Positions 37,703 to 45,322 of a DNA stretch of 64,000 nucleotides are shown here, in pieces. Where the stretch lies: the NCBI GenBank assembly GCA_028694915.1, contig JAQVJY010000010.1, forward strand, positions 1 to 64,000, written 5' to 3'. The notes under the pieces are model-generated. The model saw only the letters and a list, made by a program, of their open reading frames with translations, searched no databases and was not told where the DNA came from. This DNA comes from Paludibacteraceae bacterium. Lineage in GTDB: Bacteria > Bacteroidota > Bacteroidia > Bacteroidales > Paludibacteraceae. Numbering within the stretch: position 1 is the stretch's first letter; the number at the start of each line of letters is the position of its first letter. Both the position numbers and the translations under genes were made by a program.

Positions 37703-38047
37703 ATGAAAATAGATAGGTTTGAAGATATCATTGCATGGCAAAAATCCAAAGAATTAACCAAATTAATATACAGTAAATTTGTAGAAAGCAAAGATTTTTC
37801 GTTTAGAGATCAAATTCAGCGGGCATCTGTATCAATAATGAATAATATAGCTGAAGGCTTTGAAAGGAAATCGAATAATGAATTTAAATATTTTCTTTAT
37901 ATATCCAAAGGATCGTGTGGTGAAGTGCGGTCAATGTTAGTGCTAGCCTATGAATTACATAAAATTAGTCAGACCGATTTAGAAGAGATGAGTTCACTCT
38001 CAGAAGAGATTTCTAAAATGCTTTCTGGCTTTATAAAGACTCTGTAA
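37703..38047 (+). CDS. Four-helix-bundle protein, S23 family (copy 1)
   Basis: A 114-residue protein of the S23/four-helix-bundle group, first known from intervening sequences in 23S rRNA genes. Seen: an N-terminal FEDIIAWQKSKELTKLIY helix, the family core SVSIMNNIAEGFERKSNNEF, FLYISKGSCGEVRSML and a final helical part. Function is unknown. It lies between the genes for the two subunits of the exporter, which normally adjoin, and is bracketed by inverted A/T-rich repeats, so it behaves like an inserted cassette. A relative lies at 44222-44596. Confidence 0.88.
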   Translation: MKIDRFEDIIAWQKSKELTKLIYSKFVESKDFSFRDQIQRASVSIMNNIAEGFERKSNNEFKYFLYISKGSCGEVRSMLVLAYELHKISQTDLEEMSSLSEEISKMLSGFIKTL

Positions 38048-38086
38048 TTAACTTAGAAAGTACATTATAGACTTACTTTCAATTTT

Positions 38087-38127
38087 TTTTTACTTTACCG
38101 ACTTTTAACTTTTTAACTTTTAACTCA
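38087..38127 (+). repeat. Right flanking repeats of four-helix cassette 1
   Basis: Contains ACTTTACCGACTTTTA (38092-38107), imperfect inverse of the left flank, then three ACTTTTAA-type units that lead directly into the wzt start codon. Confidence 0.6.
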
Positions 38128-39420
38128 ATGACCGCAATAGAATTTAACAATATTAGTAAACAATATCGCTTAGGATTAGTTTCAACGCGTACATTAAGCC
38201 ACGACTTGAACCGTTGGTGGGCTATGAATATTCGTGGTAAAGAAGATCCTTATTTGAAGATTGGTGACACCAATGACCGCAGTACTAAAGGGGAGAGCGA
38301 TTACGTGTGGGCTTTACGCGATATAGATTTTAAGGTAGAACAAGGCGATGTACTTGGTATTATTGGCAAAAATGGTGCTGGGAAATCAACTTTGCTTAAA
38401 ATTTTATCGAAAGTTACCACGCCGACGACAGGAACTATTAAGGCGCGGGGTCGTATAGCTTCATTGCTCGAAGTTGGAACAGGATTTCATCCTGAAATGA
38501 CGGGGCGTGAAAATATCTACATGAACGGGGCTATTATGGGTATGACAAAAGCCGAGATCTCTCGTAAATTAGATGAAATTGTAGATTTTTCTGGTTGCGA
38601 ACGTTATTTAGATACGCCCGTAAAACGTTATTCGAGTGGTATGACCGTACGCCTTGGATTTGCCATTGCGGCTCATCTAGATCCTGAAATCTTGGTGGTA
38701 GACGAAGTGTTGGCTGTTGGTGATGCTGAGTTTCAAAAGAAAGCTATTGGCAAAATGCAGGACGTAAGTCGTGGAGAAGGGCGGACGGTGTTATTTGTTA
38801 GTCATAATATGGCGAGTATGCAACAATTGTGTAAAACAGGTATCTTGCTGAATAATGGTCAAATAGAAAAAACAGGTAATATTGGCGAGGTGATTTCTTT
38901 TTATCAACATCAAGCTGTGTTATTACAGAAGGATTCAATTATTGAGCGTAGAGATCGTAAGGGAAATGGTAAGTTGTTGTTGAGTGGGGTTGTGATTCGA
39001 AATCAAGAAGGCACTCCTATTGACAAAATTATATCAGGTAATTCATTTATCATTTCCATACATTTGTTAAATCGTGATTGGACCGAATTTGATCAAGTTG
39101 CAGAAATGACCGTAGCTATTAATGACGAGTATGGTGATAGAAGTCTGGTAATGAATAATGTGTTTAAAGATTATACCATAACATTTGATGAGAATACAAG
39201 CAAATATCGCGTGGATTTCTTGATAGAGAAATGTCCGCTTAATGTGGGCGAGTATGGTATGGCATTTTATCTATCTGATAAATTTGGGAATGTGATTGAT
39301 TGGATAGATAATATTCATACACTAGAAGTAGAAGCTGGTGATTTTTATAATACAGGTAAAGTTCATAGAAAAGGATTAGGTCATTTTTTAGTCGATTATG
39401 ATGTACATGTTGTTCGATAA
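38128..39420 (+). CDS. ABC transporter ATP-binding protein with C-terminal glycan-binding domain (Wzt-type)
   Basis: ATPase of the polysaccharide exporter. In 430 residues: an N-terminal insertion before the core (residues about 25-55, typical for Wzt/TagH-like proteins), Walker A GKNGAGKST (80-88), signature YSSGMTVRLGFAIAAHL and Walker B EILVVDEVLAVGDAEF. From about residue 270 a beta-sandwich domain follows (GNGKLLLSGVVIRNQEG to YDVHVVR), the Wzt C-terminal domain that in E. coli O9a binds the modified end of the finished chain. This implies ABC-dependent export with a terminal cap. Confidence 0.9.
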   Translation: MTAIEFNNISKQYRLGLVSTRTLSHDLNRWWAMNIRGKEDPYLKIGDTNDRSTKGESDYVWALRDIDFKVEQGDVLGIIGKNGAGKSTLLKILSKVTTPTTGTIKARGRIASLLEVGTGFHPEMTGRENIYMNGAIMGMTKAEISRKLDEIVDFSGCERYLDTPVKRYSSGMTVRLGFAIAAHLDPEILVVDEVLAVGDAEFQKKAIGKMQDVSRGEGRTVLFVSHNMASMQQLCKTGILLNNGQIEKTGNIGEVISFYQHQAVLLQKDSIIERRDRKGNGKLLLSGVVIRNQEGTPIDKIISGNSFIISIHLLNRDWTEFDQVAEMTVAINDEYGDRSLVMNNVFKDYTITFDENTSKYRVDFLIEKCPLNVGEYGMAFYLSDKFGNVIDWIDNIHTLEVEAGDFYNTGKVHRKGLGHFLVDYDVHVVR

Positions 39421-40246
39421 ACTAAAAAGAGGATATTTCTATTATTTCAGAAATATGTTTGTGTCATCAACGTCTAGATGGCATTTCGAAGCCACGTCCA
39501 AGTTAACTAAGAATAAAATTAAATTGTCATCTGAATCCTCTTTGGAGGTGGGCGAAGGTGCCTCTGTAGTTAATTGTCATATTGAATTATATGATTCCGC
39601 ATTGAGTATTGCTAAAGGTGCCCAATTAAATAATGCTCATATTAAAGTAGAACATGGACGAATGTCTATAGGAGAGGATTCTTCCATAAAGGAATATCAT
39701 GTAGATGTATTGCGTGGAATGGTGACTATAGGTAATACTTGTATTTTTGAAAAAGGGTATAATGCTTTAAGGCCTTACATCTACGTGAATGAAGGCAGCC
39801 TATCTTTTCAAAATAATAATGCAATAAAGGCCAATTTTTGGATTCGTTTTGGCGGAATTGCTACTATTGGTACTTATAATTGTATTAACGAATTGACCGA
39901 AATTCGTTGTGATGAACACGTCGAGATTGGGAGTTTTAATTTAATTTCGTACGAGTGTAATATTTGGGATACTAACACACATACTATTTATGATTTGGAT
40001 GAAGTTAAACAGAGACTGCTTAGTAATTTTTCTGCCATTGGTGGAGAAAATGCAAAGCCTCTAACAAGACCAATTATTATTGGTAGTAATGTGTGGATTG
40101 GTAAACGTGCTTCCATTTTAAAAGGTTCACAGTTGTTTGATTCTTCAATAGTTGGGTTGGGTGCTATTGTTTCAGGACAAACTGTTTTATCACACCAAAT
40201 TATTGTAGCTGCACCTCCTAGAATAATCACAGTTTCTAATGACTAA
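39407..40246 (+). CDS. Hexapeptide-repeat acyltransferase
   Basis: A left-handed beta-helix protein of about 279 residues with many imperfect hexapeptide turns (LEVGEGASVVN, MSIGEDSSI, VTIGNTCIFEKG, IIIGSNVWIGKRASILKG). The WDTNTHTIYDL segment holds the His used as general base in xenobiotic/sugar O-acetyltransferases. It overlaps the wzt end; three ATGs (39398, 39401, 39407) are possible and the last fits best. It likely acetylates a sugar of the glycan. Codon use is more AT-rich than the core genes. Confidence 0.75.
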   Translation: MLFDKLKRGYFYYFRNMFVSSTSRWHFEATSKLTKNKIKLSSESSLEVGEGASVVNCHIELYDSALSIAKGAQLNNAHIKVEHGRMSIGEDSSIKEYHVDVLRGMVTIGNTCIFEKGYNALRPYIYVNEGSLSFQNNNAIKANFWIRFGGIATIGTYNCINELTEIRCDEHVEIGSFNLISYECNIWDTNTHTIYDLDEVKQRLLSNFSAIGGENAKPLTRPIIIGSNVWIGKRASILKGSQLFDSSIVGLGAIVSGQTVLSHQIIVAAPPRIITVSND

Positions 40247-40269
40247 ACAATATAAATCTATAAAGGGAT

Positions 40270-41343
40270 ATGTTTATTAGGCGGAAATTATTGATTCTAG
40301 TATTTAATCTTTTGGATAGGTTACCTGTTCGTGTTATAAAGCTAATCGCCAAAATTTTAACTCCCTATTCGAGAGAGAAAGAGGAAGTTATTTATCATAT
40401 ATCCTCTTTAGCCACATCGAAAAGTTTTTTTCGATATTCTTACTCTAGTACGGATGATTCAAAAAGTTTAGGTAAACAATTACAAATTATATGTGTCATT
40501 GATGAGAAAAATTTTTGGGGGTTGACGGATAGATTAAGGGGGTGTATTTCGATATTTCGTTATTGTCAACTAAATAATTACGACTTTAAAATATATTTTA
40601 AACATCCGTTTGATTTAGAATGGTTTTTACTCCCCAATAAGTATGATTGGCGTATTGATGAAATGGATATCTCGTATGATAAAAAGTTTACTTATTCATT
40701 TTGGTTGGGAGAATTAAATGGTTCATTTAAAAATTTAGATAGTTGCCAGAAGGAGTCTTTAGATTGGATCTGTCAAAAAAAACACTTACGTCAGTTACAT
40801 TTATATACCAATACCCAATTTCTAATACAGAATTATAGCGAAGATTTTAATTCTCTTTTTACAAAGAGTCCTTACTTAGAGTCGCACTTAAGCAAACATA
40901 AAGAATTATTACAAAATAAATACATTTCAATAAGTTTTCGTTTTATTAATTTATTGGGCGACTCGGAAGAAAATGTCATGGGGTTTCATGTCTTGACGGA
41001 GTTGGATAGAACGGAGTTAATAGGTAGGTGTATTGCAGAAGTGGAGCAGATAAAATTAAGAAATCCTAATATAAATCGGTTTCTAATTACATCAGATAGT
41101 AACTGTTTTTTGGAAAGATGTAGCAACCTTGCCAGTGTGTATATTGTGCAGAATAAACATTATCACATGGGATATACGGATATGAGAAATAAGGAACATC
41201 ACTTAAAACCTTTTTTAGATTTGTATATGATTGCGGGAGCGCAGATTGTGTATCAGGTAAAATTGCATGGTATGTATAAAAGTGGATTTCCAGAGAAAGC
41301 TGCTCTTATATATAATCGCCCATATGTGTTGATTGAAAAATAA
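40270..41343 (+). CDS. Fucosyltransferase-like glycosyltransferase (tentative)
   Basis: A 357-residue protein with a hydrophobic N-terminus (LLILVFNLLDRLPVRVIKLI). The motif WGLTDRLRGCISIFRYCQLN resembles the 'G-x-x-D-R-x-R-G' nucleotide-sugar region of NodZ/O-fucosyltransferase-type proteins, and FLITSDSNCFLER with the late FLDLYMIAGAQIVYQ resembles the acceptor-side motifs of that fold. A fucosyl role would match the GDP-L-fucose genes upstream, but this is inference. The DNA is more AT-rich than the flanking exporter genes. Alternative: an unrelated GT-B enzyme. Confidence 0.5.
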   Translation: MFIRRKLLILVFNLLDRLPVRVIKLIAKILTPYSREKEEVIYHISSLATSKSFFRYSYSSTDDSKSLGKQLQIICVIDEKNFWGLTDRLRGCISIFRYCQLNNYDFKIYFKHPFDLEWFLLPNKYDWRIDEMDISYDKKFTYSFWLGELNGSFKNLDSCQKESLDWICQKKHLRQLHLYTNTQFLIQNYSEDFNSLFTKSPYLESHLSKHKELLQNKYISISFRFINLLGDSEENVMGFHVLTELDRTELIGRCIAEVEQIKLRNPNINRFLITSDSNCFLERCSNLASVYIVQNKHYHMGYTDMRNKEHHLKPFLDLYMIAGAQIVYQVKLHGMYKSGFPEKAALIYNRPYVLIEK

Positions 41344-41359
41344 TAGCATTCATTTATAC

Positions 41360-42400
41360 ATGACTAAAGAAAATATTATTCTATCTATTATTGTAATTTC
41401 TCATAATCAAAAAAGTGAGTTAAAGCGTTGTGTGGAAAGTATATTGGCCCAAAATATTTCTGTTACGTTTGAACTTATTATTAGTGATGATCGTTCTATG
41501 GATGGCACATTTGAATTGGCAAAGGAGTATGAACGACAATATCCTAATTTAATTAGAGCGTCTCAATGTAACTCGGATGAATGTAATCCGGCTAACAATT
41601 CCCAGCGTAGTGGTTGGAATCGATGTAATGGCTACAAGTTGGCAACAGGAAAATACATAGCCCATGTAGATGCTGACGATTATTTTAGAGCGGGGAGTCG
41701 TGTATATGAGAAACAGGTTTTGTCGCTGGAAAAAAATCAGGAATGCTCTATGGCATTAAGTAGTGTGTGGTGGCTTGATGAAGGTTATGTAGAAGAAAAG
41801 GGTAAACCTTGGAATCGCACACATCCATACAAAGATGGAGACGTTTTTTCGGTTAGTGATTTTATACATCATAATATGTTTATCATAAATCAGGCTTTTA
41901 TTCAAAGACGAAATCCTGATGTTAATCCTGTTAAATTGTATGGCAAAAGATATGTTGATGCTGTAATTACCTATCATCATTTGCAATTTGGGAAAATTGT
42001 TTATGTGGAAGCATGTGATTACGTCTATGTCCAACATAAATCTTCTGTAGCGGGGCAAATGGTTGCAGCAAATCATGATATGGATGTGCTATGGTGTATG
42101 GGAATATATATATCATCATTTATGCCAAATTATTGGAATATATTCATTAACAATAAGATCGATTATTGGTCAATCAGAAGAGTGATTGATTTGGCTTTAG
42201 CTGAATATAAATTAAGTGAAAATAATCAGAAATCTATTCAAGATATAAACATTTTTATTTATCAGTGTTTTTGTAAAAAGATTAATATCTTCGGTAAATT
42301 CCGTCTTATAATGGCAAAACAAATGATGAAATTTATGGAACGATATAAATTGTCTGACCATAAAAAACTTGCATACATCTTAATGAGATTAATATTTTGA
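41360..42400 (+). CDS. Glycosyltransferase family 2
   Basis: A 346-residue GT-A enzyme. The ATG at 41360 is used; the TTG at 41333 overlaps the upstream gene and adds nothing. Seen: ILSIIVISHNQKSELKRCVE, FELIISDDRSMDGT and a DxD-type AHVDADDYF. The acceptor half is not diagnostic. It is AT-rich like the two genes before it. Donor and acceptor sugars cannot be told. Confidence 0.85.
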   Translation: MTKENIILSIIVISHNQKSELKRCVESILAQNISVTFELIISDDRSMDGTFELAKEYERQYPNLIRASQCNSDECNPANNSQRSGWNRCNGYKLATGKYIAHVDADDYFRAGSRVYEKQVLSLEKNQECSMALSSVWWLDEGYVEEKGKPWNRTHPYKDGDVFSVSDFIHHNMFIINQAFIQRRNPDVNPVKLYGKRYVDAVITYHHLQFGKIVYVEACDYVYVQHKSSVAGQMVAANHDMDVLWCMGIYISSFMPNYWNIFINNKIDYWSIRRVIDLALAEYKLSENNQKSIQDINIFIYQCFCKKINIFGKFRLIMAKQMMKFMERYKLSDHKKLAYILMRLIF

Positions 42401-42404
42401 TTAC

Positions 42405-43946
42405 ATGAAAAATAAAAAAATAACCGTTACATCGCCTTTATTGCCTGATTTAGAAGAATTTATTCCTTGTTTAAAACAAATTTGGGATAGTAAATGGATT
42501 ACCAATAATGGCGACTTTCATCAACAGTTGGAACAGGCTTTGTGTGAGTACTTGGGTATAGACTATATCAGTGTATTTACCAATGGTACGTTGCCTTTGA
42601 TTACTGCTTTTCAAGCGCTCAATATACGCCAAGGCGAGGTTATTACCACGCCTTATAGCTTTGTGGCAACGACGCATGCTATTTGGTGGAATGGCTTAAC
42701 GCCCGTTTTTGTGGATGTGGATCCTATTACAGGCAACATTGATCCTGACAAAATAGAAACCGCCATTACCGAAAATACCGTAGCCATTATGCCAGTTCAC
42801 GTCTATGGAAATCCATGCGATACCGCAAAAATTGATGCGCTTGCCAAGAACTATAATTTGAAGGTGATTTATGATGCAGCCCATGCATTTGGGGTGAAGG
42901 TAAAAGCCCCCTCTAACTCCCCCGCAGGGGGAGGACGGGCTTTATATAAAACGGCGAATCCTATGACGTATGAATGGTTGAAAAAACATTCAAAAGAGAT
43001 GCGCAAAAACCAAACGCAAGCCGAAGATGTTTTATGGTCGCTGCTGCGTGGAGAAAATGCCGGGGCTTCTTTTAGACGACAACATGTAATAATGGATTAT
43101 ATTGTTGATTTTGTTTGCGTTGACAAAGGGCTTGTGTTGGAGGTAGATGGTGGTTATCACACTAATTCAGAACAAAAAGAAGCTGACGAACTACGTGATC
43201 AGATGCTTAAAAAACAGGATTATACCGTGTTACGTTTTACCAACGAACAAGTGATAGGTGATCCTGACACTATCTTAAAACAGATACAAAACACGCTCCA
43301 ATCACTCCCCAAAAGGGTGAGTAAGGATGAGGCTTGGTCTTCTATCTTAAATGCTGGTGATATGAGCACATTGAGTTTCCATGCTACAAAAGTGTTTAAC
43401 ACCATTGAAGGAGGAGCCTTGATTTGTCACAGTGCCGAAATGAAACAACAAATTGATTATCTCAAGAATTTCGGTTTTGAAGATGAGGTAACCGTCATGG
43501 CGCCTGGTATTAACTCCAAGATGGACGAGATTAGAGCTGCGTATGGCTTATTAAATTTACGACAAGTAGATAGAGCTATCGCTCATCGTAAACAGGTAGC
43601 CCAAAACTATCGAGCAGGTCTGAAAAATATAAAAGGAATTACTTGTATGCACGAAATAGAAGGTGTTTTGCATAATTATAGTTATTTTCCTATATTTGTA
43701 AATGAACGTGAATACGGTATGAGTCGCGATGCGCTTTACGAAAAAATGAAAGCTGCTAACGTATTAGGACGGAGGTATTTTTATCCACTCATTAGTACAT
43801 TTTCGCCTTATTCGTCTTTGCCATCGTCTAATATAGCTAATTTGCCCATCGCCAATAATCTGGCAAATGCCGTTATTTGTTTGCCAATGCATGCCGAATT
43901 AACCGATGAAGATGTGAAGCGGGTGATTGAAGCAATCTCTAGGTGA
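42405..43946 (+). CDS. DegT/DnrJ/EryC1 aminotransferase with in-frame DUF559 endonuclease-like insertion
   Basis: A 513-residue fusion. Residues 1-166 and 312-513 together form a normal ~368-residue PLP-dependent sugar aminotransferase: FTNGTLPLITAF, TPYSFVATTHAI, Asp157 in IYDAAHAFG, and Lys329 in LSFHATKVFNTIEGGA for the PLP aldimine. Residues about 167-311 are foreign: a short SNSPAGGGRALYKTA stretch translated from a palindromic repeat, then a DUF559 domain (TQAEDVLWSLLRGENAG, FRRQHVIMDYIVDFV, LVLEVDGGYH, DYTVLRFTNEQVI). The insertion lies in the loop just before the strand that leads to the catalytic lysine, so both parts may fold. Host role: amination of a keto-sugar nucleotide for the glycan. 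Confidence 0.85.
   Translation: MKNKKITVTSPLLPDLEEFIPCLKQIWDSKWITNNGDFHQQLEQALCEYLGIDYISVFTNGTLPLITAFQALNIRQGEVITTPYSFVATTHAIWWNGLTPVFVDVDPITGNIDPDKIETAITENTVAIMPVHVYGNPCDTAKIDALAKNYNLKVIYDAAHAFGVKVKAPSNSPAGGGRALYKTANPMTYEWLKKHSKEMRKNQTQAEDVLWSLLRGENAGASFRRQHVIMDYIVDFVCVDKGLVLEVDGGYHTNSEQKEADELRDQMLKKQDYTVLRFTNEQVIGDPDTILKQIQNTLQSLPKRVSKDEAWSSILNAGDMSTLSFHATKVFNTIEGGALICHSAEMKQQIDYLKNFGFEDEVTVMAPGINSKMDEIRAAYGLLNLRQVDRAIAHRKQVAQNYRAGLKNIKGITCMHEIEGVLHNYSYFPIFVNEREYGMSRDALYEKMKAANVLGRRYFYPLISTFSPYSSLPSSNIANLPIANNLANAVICLPMHAELTDEDVKRVIEAISR
42903..43337 (+). mobile_element. DUF559 element inserted in frame in the aminotransferase gene
   Basis: The inserted ~435 bp begin with a nested palindrome (AAAGCCC 42903-42909 with GGGCTTT 42937-42943; inside it CTCCCCC 42917-42923 with GGGGGAG 42927-42933) and end with GGGTGAGTAAGGATGAGGCT (from 43315). 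The right end read in reverse (AAGCCTCATCC...) resembles the left end (AAGCCCCCTC...), so there are imperfect ~20-bp terminal inverted repeats. The encoded domain has the restriction-endonuclease-fold residues in LEVDGG (Glu246, Asp248). No transposase is present and no clear target duplication is visible. Confidence 0.75.
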
Positions 43947-44214
43947 AGAAGAGGTTAAAGGTTAAAGGTTAAGGGTGAATGGATGAGCAAGTGAATGGTT
44001 AAGAAGAGGTTAAAGGTGAAGAGTTAATGGTTAATGGGGAACAAGTGAATGTTAAGAAGAGGTTAAAGGTGAAGAGTTAGTGGTTAATGGGGAACAAGTG
44101 AATGTTAAGAAAAGGTTAAAGGTTAAAAGTTAAGGGTTAATGGGGAACAAGTGAAGGGTGAAACTTCAGGTTAAAGGTGAAGAGTTAATGGTTAATGGGG
44201 AACAGGTTAAGAGG
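43946..44214 (+). repeat. Five tandem ~53-bp repeats in front of four-helix cassette 2
   Basis: Units start at about 43946, 44001, 44054, 44107 and 44161; lengths 53-55. Units 2 and 3 differ at one position. Each has AGGTTAAAGGT, then GAGTTAATGG-like and TTAATGGGGAACAAGTGAA parts. There are no intervening spacers. Unit 1 contains the 17-bp left copy (43959-43975) of an inverted repeat whose partner is at 44583-44599. All units have stop codons in several frames; no gene is seen here. Confidence 0.88.
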
Positions 44215-44221
44215 AAATTAT

Positions 44222-44596
44222 ATGGCAGAAGCATATTCCTATAGAAAGTTGGATGTTTATATCAATGCTAAAGTGTTGGTAAAAACGGTCTATAACCATT
44301 TAAGAAAGTTTCCGAAAGAGGAAAATTATGCTTTATGCGACCAGTTACGTCGTTCTGTTATTTCAGTACCGTCTAACATTGCGGAAGGGATGGGACGTTT
44401 TTCATCCAAGGAACAAATTCATTTTTTAGAAATAGCTTATGGTTCATTGATGGAAGTACAATGTCAACTTGATATTGCGTGTGATTTGGGATATATTACA
44501 ATAGAAGAATTTGAAAGTATAAATATAGATATAATCAAGATAGCAAAACAATTATCAGGGTTACGTTCATTCAGAATACGCGCCCTTAACCTTTAA
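44222..44596 (+). CDS. Four-helix-bundle protein, S23 family (copy 2)
   Basis: A 124-residue S23-type protein. The ATG at 44222 (MAEAYSYRKLDVYINAKVLV) is used; a start at 44195 would lie in the repeat array. The family core is RRSVISVPSNIAEGMGRFS, then EIAYGSLMEVQCQLDIA and a final QLSGLRSF helix. It is only distantly like copy 1 at 37703. The stop codon is part of the right-hand 17-bp inverted repeat, so gene and repeat belong to one unit. Function is unknown. Confidence 0.88.
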   Translation: MAEAYSYRKLDVYINAKVLVKTVYNHLRKFPKEENYALCDQLRRSVISVPSNIAEGMGRFSSKEQIHFLEIAYGSLMEVQCQLDIACDLGYITIEEFESINIDIIKIAKQLSGLRSFRIRALNL

Positions 44597-44613
44597 CCTG
44601 TTTTAATTAACCC
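44583..44613 (+). repeat. Right-hand inverted repeats of four-helix cassette 2
   Basis: CCCTTAACCTTTAACCT (44583-44599) is the exact inverse of 43959-43975. The overlapping AACCTGTTTTAATTAACCC (44595-44613) is the exact inverse of 45369-45387 beyond the WbqC gene. Confidence 0.88.
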
Positions 44614-44632
44614 TTAACCCGTCTTAATAATT

Positions 44633-45322
44633 ATGAAACTTGCCATCATGCAGCCCTATTTTATGCCCTATATTGGTTATTTCCAGACAATGGCAGCTGT
44701 TGATACGTATGTCGTTTATGATGATGTGCAGTATATTAAAGGCGGTTGGGTTAGTCGTAATAATATCATTATTGGTGGTGAGAAAAAGATGTTTACCATC
44801 ATACTTAAAGGTGCAAGTCCTAATAAGTTGTTCAACGAGGTAGAGATTGGCGATGATTTTAAGAAATTTGAACGTATGTTGCAAAGTGCTTATGCTAAAG
44901 CGCCTTATTTTCATGAAATAATGCCACTATTGCATACTATTTTTACTTATGATGAAAAATCGTTAGGGAAATTCTTGCTACACAGTTATCAAGTTTTGTT
45001 GGATTATTTGGAAATACCAACACAGTTAGTATTATCATCAGATTTGGTAAAAGATAGTACCTTGCGCGGTCAAGATAAAGTATTGAATATTTGTAAAAAT
45101 ATCCACGCCACAGAGTATTATAATGCTATTGGAGGACAAGAATTATACGATAAAAAAGTATTCGCAGAACACGGAATAAAACTTAGTTTTGTACAAACAG
45201 AACAGGTTGCTTATCTACAGTTTGCGCCTGAGTTTATACCAAATTTGTCTATCATTGATGTATTGATGCACAATGGAAAAGAAGGAACAAAGCAATTATT
45301 AAATGCCTATACGTTGATATAA
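44633..45322 (+). CDS. WbqC-like family protein
   Basis: A 229-residue protein of the WbqC family found in O-antigen and exopolysaccharide loci; its biochemical role is unsettled (proposed acyl- or aminosugar-modifying). Seen: the family start MKLAIMQPYFMPYIGYFQ, VYDDVQYIKGGWVSRN, and ATEYYNAIGGQELYDKKVF. It stands between two patches of GTTAA-type repeats that carry a 19-bp exact inverted pair. Confidence 0.85.
   Translation: MKLAIMQPYFMPYIGYFQTMAAVDTYVVYDDVQYIKGGWVSRNNIIIGGEKKMFTIILKGASPNKLFNEVEIGDDFKKFERMLQSAYAKAPYFHEIMPLLHTIFTYDEKSLGKFLLHSYQVLLDYLEIPTQLVLSSDLVKDSTLRGQDKVLNICKNIHATEYYNAIGGQELYDKKVFAEHGIKLSFVQTEQVAYLQFAPEFIPNLSIIDVLMHNGKEGTKQLLNAYTLI

Noticed and set aside
42903..43337. 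The aminotransferase insertion as an intein
   Set aside because: There is no Cys/Ser/Thr at the start junction in intein context, no His-Asn before a nucleophile at the end, and no HINT-like blocks; the domain is DUF559.
43946..44214. 53-bp tandem repeats as a CRISPR array
   Set aside because: The units are directly joined with no unique spacers, are longer than CRISPR repeats, and no cas genes are near.
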